DNA of 64,000 nt from NCBI RefSeq assembly GCF_014762705.1, contig NZ_JABURL010000119.1, positions 62,001-126,000 of the forward strand, written 5' to 3'. This DNA comes from Cyclobacterium sp. GTDB lineage: Bacteria; Bacteroidota; Bacteroidia; Cytophagales; Cyclobacteriaceae. This document shows, one piece after another, positions 1 through 8,946 of this stretch; the first letter of the stretch is position 1; each line of letters begins with the position of its first letter. The notes beneath the pieces were generated by a model. That model did no database searches and was not told the DNA's origin. It saw only the letters and a list, made by a program, of their open reading frames with translations. A program made the position numbers and the translations under genes.

Positions 1-58
1 CCTGCCCAAGCAGCAAAGCAACTATCAGGGTGGTTTTATAAATAGATTGTTTTTGCAT
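1..58 (-). CDS. N-terminus of an exported protein (partial)
   Basis: An ATG at 58 on the minus strand opens a frame that runs off the left edge. The 19 visible residues (MQKQSIYKTTLIVALLLGQ) have a short positively charged start followed by a hydrophobic core, which is the shape of a signal peptide. The gene starts 33 bases after the stop of the Gfo/Idh/MocA oxidoreductase on the same strand, so the two are probably co-transcribed. In Bacteroidota such oxidoreductases are often followed by exported sugar-related enzymes, but nothing visible here identifies the product. Confidence 0.6.
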   Translation of the reverse strand, partial: MQKQSIYKTTLIVALLLGQ

Positions 59-91
59 GTTACTGGATTGATTCTTTTAATGTTAATTGGA

Positions 92-1357
92 TCAAATGGT
101 ATAAGGTGCCCGCATGGGTTGGTCTATAAGCCTGTTGGCTCCCTCATCATTAATAAAGCGTTGATTTTCAGGGTCAAAATCAAGTGATCTGCCCAGTCTC
201 AAAGCAACCAAGCCCATATTTACGAGGGTACAGGAGCGGTGACCATTTTGTTCATTCAAAGCGAATTTTTTTCTGTTTTTAACCGCATCCACAAAGTCTG
301 TCACCTGTGGATCGGGATCCGGAAATTGTGCCAGTTTTCTTTCCATGTTGGGAATATCCGATTTAAAGCCCCTGTAAAGCTTACCATTTGGTCCTTCAAT
401 GTAAGGGGCCTCAGTGGTACCCTCACCATCCAGGATAATCTGGCATCCATCGGCATAGGTGTAGGTGATCTTTCTCCAGGTACCTACCGCATCCGGATGC
501 TGCTGAGGTGCATCTATCTCTACTTTTATGGGATTGGTCTGATCCTTTCCAAGGAAATACTGAATGGGATCCATATAATGTTGGCCCATATCCCCCAATC
601 CGCCACCATCATAATCCCAGTATCCCCTAAAGGTGCCATGGGTTCTGTGTTCATGATAGGGTTTAAAGGGAGCGGGTCCCAACCAGCGGTCATAATCCAG
701 TTCTTTGGGTACCGGCATGGTATCCAGACCGGTTCTTCCCACCCAATAAAATTTCCAATCAAATCCGGTCAGCTTTCCAACGGTAACTTTGAGTGGCCAG
801 CCCAACATACCGGAATCCACCAGTTTTTTGATGTTTTTGACTTCCGTATTCATGCCATAAAAATTGGAATCGAAGCGGAACCAGGTATTCAGGCGGAAAA
901 TATTGCCATGTTGTTTGATGGCTTCTACTACTTTTTTTCCTTCACCTATGGTTCTGGTCATCGGTTTTTCACACCAGATGTCTTTCCCTTCTCTGGCAGC
1001 ATCCACGGCCATGATACCATGCCAATGGGGTGGGGTGGCGATATGGACAATGTCTACTTCAGGCAATTGGATCAGCTCCCGGTAATCTGAAAAGGTCTTG
1101 ACTCCTTTTCCCAGTGTTTCCTGGGCTATACCTATATGCCGGGTATCTACATCACAAATGGCCACAGTTTTGGTGCCAGCATAATTGAAGTGCCCTCTTC
1201 CCATTCCTCCTACGCCAATAATACCTTTGGTAAGTTGGTCACTGGGGGCCAGATGACCCTTCCCCAGCACATGTCTAGGTACTATGCTGATGCCTCCCAG
1301 GGCCAGAAGGCTTCCCTTGAGAAATGACCTTCTGGAATTTTTTGTTTTATGATTCAT
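92..1357 (-). CDS. Gfo/Idh/MocA family oxidoreductase, Tat-exported
   Basis: This is a predicted NAD(P)-dependent oxidoreductase of 421 residues acting on a sugar or sugar derivative. A twin-arginine signal (NSRRSFLKGSLLALGG, about residues 7-22) marks it for folded export to the periplasm. The Rossmann glycine motif GVGGMGRGH lies near residues 48-56, and the family motif EKP is at 130-132 in DIWCEKPM. The C-terminal half fits the alpha/beta substrate domain of the family (for example GYWDYDGGGLGDMGQHY). Length is normal for Tat-type members, which are common in Bacteroidota. The substrate cannot be told from sequence. The gene lies directly upstream of a partial exported protein on the same strand. 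Confidence 0.88.
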   Translation of the reverse strand: MNHKTKNSRRSFLKGSLLALGGISIVPRHVLGKGHLAPSDQLTKGIIGVGGMGRGHFNYAGTKTVAICDVDTRHIGIAQETLGKGVKTFSDYRELIQLPEVDIVHIATPPHWHGIMAVDAAREGKDIWCEKPMTRTIGEGKKVVEAIKQHGNIFRLNTWFRFDSNFYGMNTEVKNIKKLVDSGMLGWPLKVTVGKLTGFDWKFYWVGRTGLDTMPVPKELDYDRWLGPAPFKPYHEHRTHGTFRGYWDYDGGGLGDMGQHYMDPIQYFLGKDQTNPIKVEIDAPQQHPDAVGTWRKITYTYADGCQIILDGEGTTEAPYIEGPNGKLYRGFKSDIPNMERKLAQFPDPDPQVTDFVDAVKNRKKFALNEQNGHRSCTLVNMGLVALRLGRSLDFDPENQRFINDEGANRLIDQPMRAPYTI

Positions 1358-1526
1358 AATTACTCAATTTTTTTTAAAATCAACACGTGAATATATTTCC
1401 TTGAGAAAGGATTAACAAATAAAATGGGACATAGGGTAATATATTGCTTTAAAAAAAGTCAGAAAATCCAGATTGGAATGGTTTTGGTACCATTAATTGG
1501 AAGAAAAATTTAAAATTGACGAAATA

Positions 1527-1745
1527 ATGACCCAAAACAAGAAAAACAAGAAGCCTGAAAATTTCGAAGACAACAGTTTCGACAAGGCGCAAAAGGAAGC
1601 ACAGGATGGGAGTGGACCAAAGGCTACCAAAAAACTTTCTAAAAAGGAGGCGGATCAAAAATCCAAAGATGAATTGATGCGCGCAAAGGAAGCGGATAAA
1701 GAGTGGAGCAGTGAAAGTGATCGGTTCAGAAGGGACAATGCCTAA
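1527..1745 (+). CDS. Small, highly charged hypothetical protein
   Basis: This 72-residue protein is very hydrophilic, rich in Lys, Glu, Asp and Ser, and has no predicted membrane segment or signal. A longer frame opens at 1497, but the start at 1527 (MTQNKKNKKPE) is preferred because the ten residues before it look unlike the rest. The composition suggests a disordered cytosolic protein. No known family is recognised. It stands alone between a minus-strand oxidoreductase and a long non-coding stretch. The reading frame could also be fortuitous, but the even charge pattern and clean stop favour a real gene. Confidence 0.55.
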   Translation: MTQNKKNKKPENFEDNSFDKAQKEAQDGSGPKATKKLSKKEADQKSKDELMRAKEADKEWSSESDRFRRDNA

Positions 1746-2106
1746 ACCCGAAATAGGCATTCTTCGCTGCGACTTTTGTAAGGTATACTCAACCTATGGA
1801 ACAATTAGTCGATCCTTGCAGTGGTCAACTTCACTTCAGTGATAGTGTTTTCAGAATGCCTGATTTTCATCTGTTTATGATTTGTTTCTATAAAGGTCAT
1901 AACCTGCTCCGTATCGGATTGTCCCTACTTGCGGGAAAATTTTGCATGTTACCTCAGTCCCGTAAGTTAACGGGGTTATGGGGGAATGCCTCATTGAGTC
2001 GTTTGCGACATGCCTGATTTCTTGTAATTGCAATTTTTCCCGAAACCCGGGACAAGCTAAAACCAAATCCAAAACATCATCAGATTTAAACCCAAAAACA
2101 ATTGTC
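1746..2106. other. Intergenic stretch without a convincing gene
   Basis: About 360 bases with no supported coding region. Frames on both strands here translate to sequences with poor composition and no recognisable start context. A five-base-pair hairpin (cccgt/acggg) around 1960-1976 is too weak to call. The sequence just before 2107 is A-rich, as usual for Bacteroidota leaders. Confidence 0.4.
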
Positions 2107-2361
2107 ATGAGTAAAAATAAAAGACCCCAAATTAAAAACGAGGATCAGTATGAAGCGCTTAGGGATCAGGGCTATAGCAAGGAAAAAGCTGCCCGGATTG
2201 CGAATACACCGGATAATGTAGCCGGAAAAAAAGGGGGTAAGGCACCGGCCTATGAAGAATGGACCAAAGAAGAACTGTATCAAAAGGCCCGGGAGATAGG
2301 TCTCTCAGGAATTAGCAAACTCCGCAAAAGTGAACTTATTGAAAAGCTGCGCTCGCACTAA
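2107..2361 (+). CDS. DUF7218 / Rho-N-like small protein
   Basis: An 84-residue basic protein. The N-terminal half (QYEALRDQGYSKEKAARIAN, about residues 14-33) matches the pattern of small proteins annotated as DUF7218. The C-terminal half (EWTKEELYQKAREIG to the end) has the LxxKAREIGLxGxSKLRKxELIEKL pattern of the Rho termination factor N-terminal (SAP-like) helical fold, which typically binds nucleic acid. A longer frame begins upstream, but the ATG at 2107 (MSKNKRPQIKNEDQ) begins the conserved part. A nucleic-acid-binding or stress-related role is inferred, not shown. Confidence 0.75.
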   Translation: MSKNKRPQIKNEDQYEALRDQGYSKEKAARIANTPDNVAGKKGGKAPAYEEWTKEELYQKAREIGLSGISKLRKSELIEKLRSH

Positions 2362-2367
2362 GCCTTT

Positions 2368-2631
2368 CTATTGGCGGCGCTTTTTTTCATTTTCTTCCTC
2401 TTCGGCTTCAGCTTTTCTTTTTTTCATGGCCTTTCTCCAAAAGAAAAAGAAGATGATCACCAAAATTGGAAGTACTATAAAAATCACCAGGTTTGAAGTA
2501 TCACTAAGATCTACAGGCCCTCTGGGTTGTGGGATACCTGGTTGTTTCTGCGCTATTGCCGGAAGGACGAAGATGATCGATAGTATCATTGTCCAAAGAC
2601 CGTTTTTTAATGAATGTGGAATATGTATCAT
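2368..2631 (-). CDS. Small membrane protein with acidic/basic tail
   Basis: An 87-residue protein with two hydrophobic stretches. The first (about residues 13-27, ending in AIAQ) looks like a cleavable signal peptide. The second (about 46-64, LVIFIVLPILVIIFFFFW) is a transmembrane helix followed by a strongly charged tail of Lys/Arg and Glu runs. It would place a short loop outside the cytoplasm and the tail inside. A longer frame opens at 2754, but the extra N-terminus does not look like protein, so ATG 2631 is used. It lies tail to tail with the Rho-N-like gene, six bases apart. No family is recognised. Confidence 0.6.
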   Translation of the reverse strand: MIHIPHSLKNGLWTMILSIIFVLPAIAQKQPGIPQPRGPVDLSDTSNLVIFIVLPILVIIFFFFWRKAMKKRKAEAEEEENEKKRRQ

Positions 2632-2801
2632 GGGCTTAATGGCACAAATAGCAGGCCAAAGGCTGGTTTGAAATGATGGTTTTTGATTTTGACTTGAATA
2701 GGGAAATGCTAACAGGTGAAACCATAAACCGGGTAAATCATCGGAATCAGCCATTGGTGAATGTCAGGAAAGGTCTCTGGGAATGGGGTATAATTAAAGT
2801 A

Positions 2802-3305
2802 TTATCTCAACTCTTTGAGTAATCCTTCCAAATCAAGTCTTTTGGTATACATTTCCAGGCCACCGTCGGGTTTAAGTGGCCACTGTTCCCTGGGCCGGTC
2901 CCAGTATAACTCAACCCCGTTACTGTCAGGGTCGTCTAGATAGAGGGCCTCGGATACACCATGGTCTGCAGCTCCGGTTAAAGGATAATCCGCGTTCCTG
3001 AGGCGACGAAAAATGGCAGCAAGGTCTTTTCTTTCCGGATAAAGGATGGCCGTATGAAAAAGCCCTGCATTATTTTTTGGTGCCGGACCTCCATTTCTGC
3101 TGAACCAGGTATTTAATCCGATATGGTGGTGGTATCCGCCAGCCGAGATGAAGGCGGCATCTTCTCCATAGGTAGTGGTCAATTCAAATCCAAGCAGACC
3201 GCAATAGAAATCCAGGGAGCGCTGTAAATCTGCAACTTTTAGGTGTACGTGACCTATCCTTGTTTGGGAAGGGATTTTGTATGTAGGTTCGGTGAGTGAG
3301 GTCAA
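2802..3305 (-). CDS. VOC family (extradiol dioxygenase-like) protein
   Basis: A 167-residue vicinal-oxygen-chelate protein of the glyoxalase / catechol 2,3-dioxygenase type. The two beta-alpha-beta repeats are visible. The first begins RIGHVHLKVADLQRSLDFY and the second begins around GLFHTAILYPERKD. Candidate metal ligands are the His of GHVHL, the His of GLFHT and the Glu of GVELYWDRP. These match ring-cleaving members such as CatE, so aromatic ring cleavage is possible. Only a TTG start is available at 3305, because an in-frame stop lies a few codons upstream with no ATG between. The protein has no signal and should be cytosolic. Confidence 0.8.
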   Translation of the reverse strand: MTSLTEPTYKIPSQTRIGHVHLKVADLQRSLDFYCGLLGFELTTTYGEDAAFISAGGYHHHIGLNTWFSRNGGPAPKNNAGLFHTAILYPERKDLAAIFRRLRNADYPLTGAADHGVSEALYLDDPDSNGVELYWDRPREQWPLKPDGGLEMYTKRLDLEGLLKELR

Positions 3306-3439
3306 TTTCTTTGTTGTTTTGATGAAGTAAATTTCTGCTTAGCTATCAGGTTTGGTTTTTAAGATTGCAAAGCCTTTTTTATTAACATTCGTATTCCCTT
3401 TTTAAAAAGAAAGACGAGCTGTGCTCACCAGGTTTGAAT

Positions 3440-4816
3440 TTATTCTTTAAAACCTGAAAAATCAAATGCTTTATTCTTGTCCACAAGCAGCAATAGATAA
3501 TCACTTCCCCAACCTCGGGACAAGGGGGTGAATTTTTGGGAGTTGCCTGTCTCAAAATCGCCGATAAATACCATTTTTCCATTTCGGGGATTAAACCACC
3601 AGGCAGAAATGGTACCCGAGCTCATTTTTGTCAAATCAATGGTTAATGGAGCGCCTGTTGGAGTGTAAGCAAGGATCAGATCAGCTTTTTCTGTTTTTGA
3701 GGCAAGCATGTAGGATTCGTTCTCCGGGTTTTCATCCAGAATAAGGTTTTGATCCAACTGAAGTTGCTGCCAGGGCAGGGCTTCAAAAATACTTTTCATG
3801 TATCCCATTTGGGAGGCACCCGGAAGACTGATGGCTACTTGCCAACCTGTCCGGGCATTGATAATGGGGGCTCGGTTGCTGTCATACATTTGCCAGACAT
3901 CGTTGCAACCATAGGTATATCCTGCGGCTCCTGACAACATGCTCCAGTAGCCAGCGATCCTTACATCAGCGTCATCCAGCCAACCATAGTGCTTTTCTTC
4001 CCAAAACCGATCAGGAATATTCTCATAGCGCGCTTCGCCATTGATCACAGGTCTTGTCCGGCCGGATTCCCTGGCCTCCATCACATATTGATAGTCTTTT
4101 GCCTTCCTGCTATGGCCGCTCTGAAACATGTCCATATCCAGCCAATCATCCTCACTAAAAAAGTCAGTAGCTTTTTTACCCCCTACCGGGTGAAAGCTCA
4201 TTAAGTGTCGTTTGTCAAAGGAGCGTATGCCTTTTGCCATAGAGCGAATGATTTGGTAATGCGTATCATTTTCCATGGCCCGGTCACCTCCCAGGATCCA
4301 TACCAGGTTGCTGTGGTCCCTGTATCTTTTTGCTAGCAATTCTCCGTATTTCTCCGCGTTTTCCGGTGTAAATATTTCCGGACCGGTTCCCCATTTTTTA
4401 TTGATTTTATCCCCCCAGGTAGGCAAAATACCTACATACAGTCCCATTTGGCCCGCTTTTTCTACCAGGTAATCTACCAATTCAAAATAGGCCTCATTCA
4501 GCTTTTCAGGGTTATTATCAATCAAGGGCTTTTCCCCGTAAGCATTGGGCGTATTAAGACCGTCTAGTTCTGCCAGTATAACGGTTTGAATTAGGGTAAA
4601 GCCTTTATCGGCCCTATCCTGTAAGTACCGGTCAATTTCTACTTTGTCCAGTCGGTGGATCAATTCCCAGGCAGTATCCCCCAGCCAAAAAAAAGGCTGG
4701 TTGTCTTCCGTTACCAGGTAACGATGGTTTTCAGATAGTTTCAGGAAGGGGAGATCCTGCCCATTGGCAAAGAGGGACAGCAATAGTGCCGTTAGTAGCA
4801 ATGAAATGCGTTTCAT
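3440..4816 (-). CDS. GH140-type glycoside hydrolase (DUF4038), exported
   Basis: A 458-residue protein with a clear signal peptide (MKRISLLLTALLLSLFANGQ). The catalytic TIM-barrel shows the DUF4038 pattern: FFWLGDTAWELIHRL near the start of the mature protein, then LVWILGGDR and RPVINGEARYE further on, containing the acidic residues expected of a retaining glycosidase. The C-terminal part (ISAWWFNPRNGK) fits the small beta domain usually paired with DUF4038. Characterised GH140 enzymes are apiosidases acting on rhamnogalacturonan II, so a plant- or algal-type side-chain glycosidase is likely. A longer frame opens at 4894, but the signal peptide fixes the start at 4816. Confidence 0.85.
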   Translation of the reverse strand: MKRISLLLTALLLSLFANGQDLPFLKLSENHRYLVTEDNQPFFWLGDTAWELIHRLDKVEIDRYLQDRADKGFTLIQTVILAELDGLNTPNAYGEKPLIDNNPEKLNEAYFELVDYLVEKAGQMGLYVGILPTWGDKINKKWGTGPEIFTPENAEKYGELLAKRYRDHSNLVWILGGDRAMENDTHYQIIRSMAKGIRSFDKRHLMSFHPVGGKKATDFFSEDDWLDMDMFQSGHSRKAKDYQYVMEARESGRTRPVINGEARYENIPDRFWEEKHYGWLDDADVRIAGYWSMLSGAAGYTYGCNDVWQMYDSNRAPIINARTGWQVAISLPGASQMGYMKSIFEALPWQQLQLDQNLILDENPENESYMLASKTEKADLILAYTPTGAPLTIDLTKMSSGTISAWWFNPRNGKMVFIGDFETGNSQKFTPLSRGWGSDYLLLLVDKNKAFDFSGFKE

Positions 4817-5059
4817 TTGGTTTCCTGTTAGGTTTGATAAGGGTATTGAAAACGGGTTATTGAAAAAGCAGACCTGCTTCCAGACCGGCAGCAATAAGGT
4901 AAATATCGTTTAAAAGGAAAATAATTGCAAAAGCAAGAGAGAAAAGCTGTAACCAGTCATAGTAAGATTTAACTTGAGGGTTGGATCGGGCCCCTTTTTG
5001 GGAGAACAAGAAGTGGCTATAAGCTAGATCATTGTCTAAGCTATCACATTTAATAATTT

Positions 5060-5506
5060 TTAATTAAGTAATGTTTTAAACCATTTTTCAAATTTCTTTT
5101 TATCAGACGGTCGAGTAAATATGGGAGTACTTGGTAGATGGGTATTTGAAAAAATAAGTGCATCAGCATTTTTTTCACCAATACACATGATAACAATAAC
5201 CGAACCTTGTCCAGTATTGGACTTTAAGGCAAAAACATGTAAATCCCTAATATCGATTATCCACTCCCAATCATCAAATCCAAAGTCAAATTCTTCAATA
5301 AATCTTTCCTTACTGTAACCGGTATAATCATAGTAATATCTATGTTGGTCGTAATAATTTAGAACTTCATTAGCAACATTAGGAAACCGGTCGTATCGTT
5401 CCCATTGGGAAGTAGAATCTTCTTTTGTTGACCAAAGATATTGTTGTCCGAACGAGGAGAAACATGCACAAGTATATTGGTCAATTTTGAAAAATGAATT
5501 GGTTGT
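5060..5506 (-). pseudogene. In-frame continuation of the upstream ORF after a TAA stop
   Basis: Reading on from the TAA at 5507-5509 in the same frame gives 148 open codons down to a TAA at 5060. The translation looks like real protein (for example DDWEWIIDIRDLHVFALKS and GSVIVIMCIGEKNADALIF), ending in a charged helix KKKFEKWFKTLLN. No ATG, GTG or TTG occurs at its beginning; the first Met is deep inside. It therefore cannot easily be a separate gene. The simplest reading is that it was the C-terminal domain of the protein encoded from 6115, cut off by a nonsense change (one base from CAA or AAA). Readthrough or a sequence error are alternatives. Confidence 0.6.
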
Positions 5507-6115
5507 TTACTCACTATTCTGGAGTGTTCTTTTTGCAACCCTGTCAAGATTATCTTTTGCTACTTCAAATGCGTCATCCAAACTATCTTCAATGAGATTC
5601 TCAAGTTCCCTCCCTTCTTCTTCGTTAAATACTGCTTTGATTGAGTTAAAAAGATATTTAATCGCTGAAACACCCCTTGAAATAGGTATTGGTTTTGTGG
5701 AAATGTATTCCAGCATACTTCTCAAAGCGGCAAGACCTATTATATTGTCCTGCATGGCAACTGATTCCTTAAGTCTACTTGTTAATTCTTCTTTGCTTCC
5801 ATCAATAATACCCATGTTTAATGCTGTTTGAATTCTTCGTAAGTTTATAACATGAAGGTTACCGTCCGCTAAGCCCTGTTTTTTGGCTTCATTTATGTAA
5901 ACTCGAATGTTTTCCCTCATTTTTAGAGCGATTTTATGAAGATCTTCTTTGTCTAATTGATCTATCAAGTCATCAAAATCAGATCTAAGGATATTTGTAA
6001 GATTGTCATCATGTGTTTGGGAACCTTTGGAAGAAGTCATAACCATCAAAAAACAACCTAACACCAATAGGATTGTATACAAAGTTTGGATTAAAAGTAT
6101 TTTATTAGTAAACAT
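5507..6115 (-). CDS. Hypothetical membrane-anchored protein (truncated by stop)
   Basis: A 202-residue protein of unknown function. Residues 5-26 (KILLIQTLYTILLVLGCFLMVM) form an uncleaved signal or membrane anchor. The remainder is mainly helical and charged, with repeated amphipathic stretches. Its stop codon TAA at 5507 is followed in the same frame by another 148 open codons, so the intact ancestor was probably about 351 residues. The gene stands alone, flanked on both sides by AT-rich non-coding DNA. No family is recognised. If the stop is real, this may be a pseudogene; if the N-terminal part folds alone, it may still be made. Confidence 0.55.
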   Translation of the reverse strand: MFTNKILLIQTLYTILLVLGCFLMVMTSSKGSQTHDDNLTNILRSDFDDLIDQLDKEDLHKIALKMRENIRVYINEAKKQGLADGNLHVINLRRIQTALNMGIIDGSKEELTSRLKESVAMQDNIIGLAALRSMLEYISTKPIPISRGVSAIKYLFNSIKAVFNEEEGRELENLIEDSLDDAFEVAKDNLDRVAKRTLQNSE

Positions 6116-6377
6116 GTCTGGTTATCAAGCTTTTAATCAGCTTTTTTTAGAAAATTAAATTAAATTATTTTTTTTTAAAAACAAAATGGATAGGTAAAAT
6201 TGATTCAGTCGAATGTTCAGCAATCAGTGATTTTAAATTTAAAAACCAAAAAACTTTCTATGAAATTCTTTGGCTGTAACAGAAATAAATATATCTAAGT
6301 TAAAAAATGAAAATTTTTTGGTTTCCCCAATTGTATAAACTCAAAAGTATAAGAAATTAAAATTTTAAAATATGGAT

Positions 6378-8024
6378 TTAATCTATTTCAATGATTTGCC
6401 GGTTTTCCTCAAGACGGGCTTTTAATGCAGCATAGGGCAGGTCCTGGACGGCTATATTCTTTTCCAGGCATAAATCGGCTGCTATTCCGACAGCTTCTCC
6501 CAGTAGCATATAAGTCCATTCCAGCCGGATGGCCCCATAGGCGATATGGCTGGACGAAAGGCAGGTGGGGGTCAGGAGATTGGTACATTCGGACTTCCTG
6601 GGGACCAGACTCCGGTAGGGAATGGGAAAAGGCTTCCAGTTTTCTTCACCAAAAACGAAGCCTTCATTATAGGCCTGGTCATTTTTTACGATCCGCCGCA
6701 CATGGTGCACATCCGGGGGCCAGAAAGCGATGCCTACCGGATCCACAATGACAATAGTACTGTCTTTTCGGGTATGGTGCTCTGTAATCACATAATCCGA
6801 CTGCATCCTTCTGCCTTCCCGGATGTATAGCATACGAGGCCATCCTTCATTATCAGTGAATTCATCTTTCGTGGTGCCCCATTTGCTCCATTCCTGCCTG
6901 ACTTCTACCGGCACCTCCGGATCGTTGGCCAAAAACCAGAAAAGCCCCCGTGTAAAGTCCAGGTGGTATTGGTAAATCTCTTGTCTTTTTTGGTAATCCC
7001 CTTCCGGATATTCGTGGTTCATTCCGTAGAGGTTATGCGACAGGTCATGCCAGGCACCTAGATCCGTTTTGTTGTTGGGAATGGAATAGGATGGTTGATA
7101 TAGCGTACCTCCTGCATCCAGGTAGCGCAGGTAAATCTCGTACCAGTCCCGGTTGTAGGTCTCCGGCCTGATAAAGGGTACCCTGTTTGCAGGATCTTTG
7201 GTCAGGCAGGCCCGGAAACAATAGGCCTGAATGCGTCGATCGCCTGTACCGGCTTCTCCCAGGGCTTCGTCCTGAATGGTATGGATGAGTCCGCTTTCCG
7301 GGTTACCAGGCACAATGTACGGATCCACAACAACTTCAAAATTCCGGTAGGTATTGTTTTCACGAATCCCGTTTTTTGTTTCCCCATAAAGGCTGTTTGG
7401 TTCCCGACCTACAATAGTTGATATCCCCGCATAATGCAATAGGTCGCCCTCGTAAGAAGCATCGATGAAGAGTTGCGCACGAAAGGTTTTTCCGTTGACC
7501 GTTTCAATGGAAGAAATCTGCCCGTTTTCTTTTTTTACCGCATCCGGTGAAAGGCGCAGCCTGGTTTCGGTATAGACCGGGATTTCCAGTTCAGCCAGCC
7601 AGCGATCAAAGATGCCCTTGGCCACATGGGGTTCAAAACGCCAGGTGCTGGCCTGAGTTCTCGCCGAGTCAAAGTTGGTAACCCCATAATGCAGGGCTAC
7701 TTCCTTGTAAAATGCCAGGGTTAGTCCGCCAATCACAGCATCGTTTTTAAAGCCTGAGTGATTGTTTATATCCGACCCGCCAAGTCCTTCAATGGTCATG
7801 CCGCCAATATATTTATCGGGACTGACGATGATTACTTCTCTACCACGTTTTTTTAACTGTATGGCAGCGAGAATGGAGGCGCTGGAATTGCCATAAATGC
7901 AAACATCCACATCAACAGTATCCTCCGGAAATTGGCAGCTGGCGAAAAGGAAACTAATCCCTAATACGAAAAGGAAATTGACCCTTACCTTAAAGGTATT
8001 AAGTAAGGTTAAGATTTTTGTCAT
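6378..8024 (-). CDS. FAD-dependent oxidoreductase lipoprotein
   Basis: A 548-residue flavoprotein of the FAD_oxidored type. The start at 8024 is set by a lipoprotein signal ending in LFASC (Cys about residue 30), so the protein is predicted to be lipid-anchored in the envelope. A dinucleotide-binding motif follows directly (CIYGNSSASILAAIQLKKRG), with SPDKYIGGMTIEGLGGSD downstream. Near the C-terminus HIAYGAIRLEWTYMLLGEA fits the FAD-domain return segment. Proteins of this type are frequent in Bacteroidota and Planctomycetes glycan loci and may oxidise sugars, but substrates are mostly unknown. The longer frame to 8153 lacks a sensible N-terminus. Confidence 0.85.
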   Translation of the reverse strand: MTKILTLLNTFKVRVNFLFVLGISFLFASCQFPEDTVDVDVCIYGNSSASILAAIQLKKRGREVIIVSPDKYIGGMTIEGLGGSDINNHSGFKNDAVIGGLTLAFYKEVALHYGVTNFDSARTQASTWRFEPHVAKGIFDRWLAELEIPVYTETRLRLSPDAVKKENGQISSIETVNGKTFRAQLFIDASYEGDLLHYAGISTIVGREPNSLYGETKNGIRENNTYRNFEVVVDPYIVPGNPESGLIHTIQDEALGEAGTGDRRIQAYCFRACLTKDPANRVPFIRPETYNRDWYEIYLRYLDAGGTLYQPSYSIPNNKTDLGAWHDLSHNLYGMNHEYPEGDYQKRQEIYQYHLDFTRGLFWFLANDPEVPVEVRQEWSKWGTTKDEFTDNEGWPRMLYIREGRRMQSDYVITEHHTRKDSTIVIVDPVGIAFWPPDVHHVRRIVKNDQAYNEGFVFGEENWKPFPIPYRSLVPRKSECTNLLTPTCLSSSHIAYGAIRLEWTYMLLGEAVGIAADLCLEKNIAVQDLPYAALKARLEENRQIIEID

Positions 8025-8268
8025 TGGTCGGACTTTATCCAGCACCAAGATACTTATTTTTTTCAAAAACCGGTTGGTGTAAACTGACAGAAAAAAATAA
8101 TCATGGTGTCTTTCGGTTGTACCAATACGAATAATTTCTTGCCTAGATTGCAAAGAAAGGATAGTTTCCTTATTCCATTAAAGCGTACTTTTTTTGAGAT
8201 CTGCTCAGGCTATTTTATCCGTTAATTTTGATCATCAATTATTTTAATTTTAAAAAATTAAAAAATCC

Positions 8269-8946
8269 TCAATTATCCTCCTCATCCTCTTCCGGCAACA
8301 AGCAAAGTCCTTCAAATTCTGGCGCTACGAAATCTTCTTTACTTAACCAGTATTCCGAAGTGATCAAGGTAAAATGAGTTGGGTCTTTTTCATTTAATTT
8401 CCACAAAACAGCTTCTGCTTCCGCAAATTCCATTGCTGTGCTCAATTGTTCGGTAAACAGTCTTTTGATAAGATTTCGGTCTGAAATCCCATTATTGAAA
8501 GATTTTAAGACCATCTCCTTGGTAACCTCTTTGTCCTTATCTTCCTCTGGAACCATGGAAAATCCGACAATCGTTGCTTTTGCATTGGGGAATTTGCCAT
8601 TGTATGCCTTGTAAAGCAATTGGTTGATATTGAATAAATCATAATGTAAATCAATTTCCGGATACTCTTCACTCACTTTATCCTGCAACATGTCGTTTGA
8701 AACTTGAGCAATCTGACCTTCATTTAATCTGTCGGCCAGTTTATAAGTCAATACTATTGCTGCGGCTTCGTTGGGTTCAAAATCTGTGATTGCCATGTGC
8801 AACATTTCCAGTAAATTTTCGGGCTTTATGGTGTTGGCATCCGGAAAATCAAATTGTTCCAATAAATAAATGTAGTCTTGATTGTTCCAATAGTTGGGCA
8901 ATTCTTCCACGGTTTTTACCTCGTTGATGGTGATATTGAATTTCAT
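8269..8946 (-). CDS. Conserved-looking hypothetical cytosolic protein
   Basis: A 225-residue acidic protein with no signal peptide and no membrane segment. It ends in an acidic tail (EEDEEDN). The sequence has good coding character and regular helical segments (for example NEAAAIVLTYKLADRL), but no motif that points to an enzyme. The ATG at 8946 is well placed after an AT-rich leader. The upstream region to about 9400 is unclear and may be decayed. No function is proposed. Confidence 0.65.
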   Translation of the reverse strand: MKFNITINEVKTVEELPNYWNNQDYIYLLEQFDFPDANTIKPENLLEMLHMAITDFEPNEAAAIVLTYKLADRLNEGQIAQVSNDMLQDKVSEEYPEIDLHYDLFNINQLLYKAYNGKFPNAKATIVGFSMVPEEDKDKEVTKEMVLKSFNNGISDRNLIKRLFTEQLSTAMEFAEAEAVLWKLNEKDPTHFTLITSEYWLSKEDFVAPEFEGLCLLPEEDEEDN

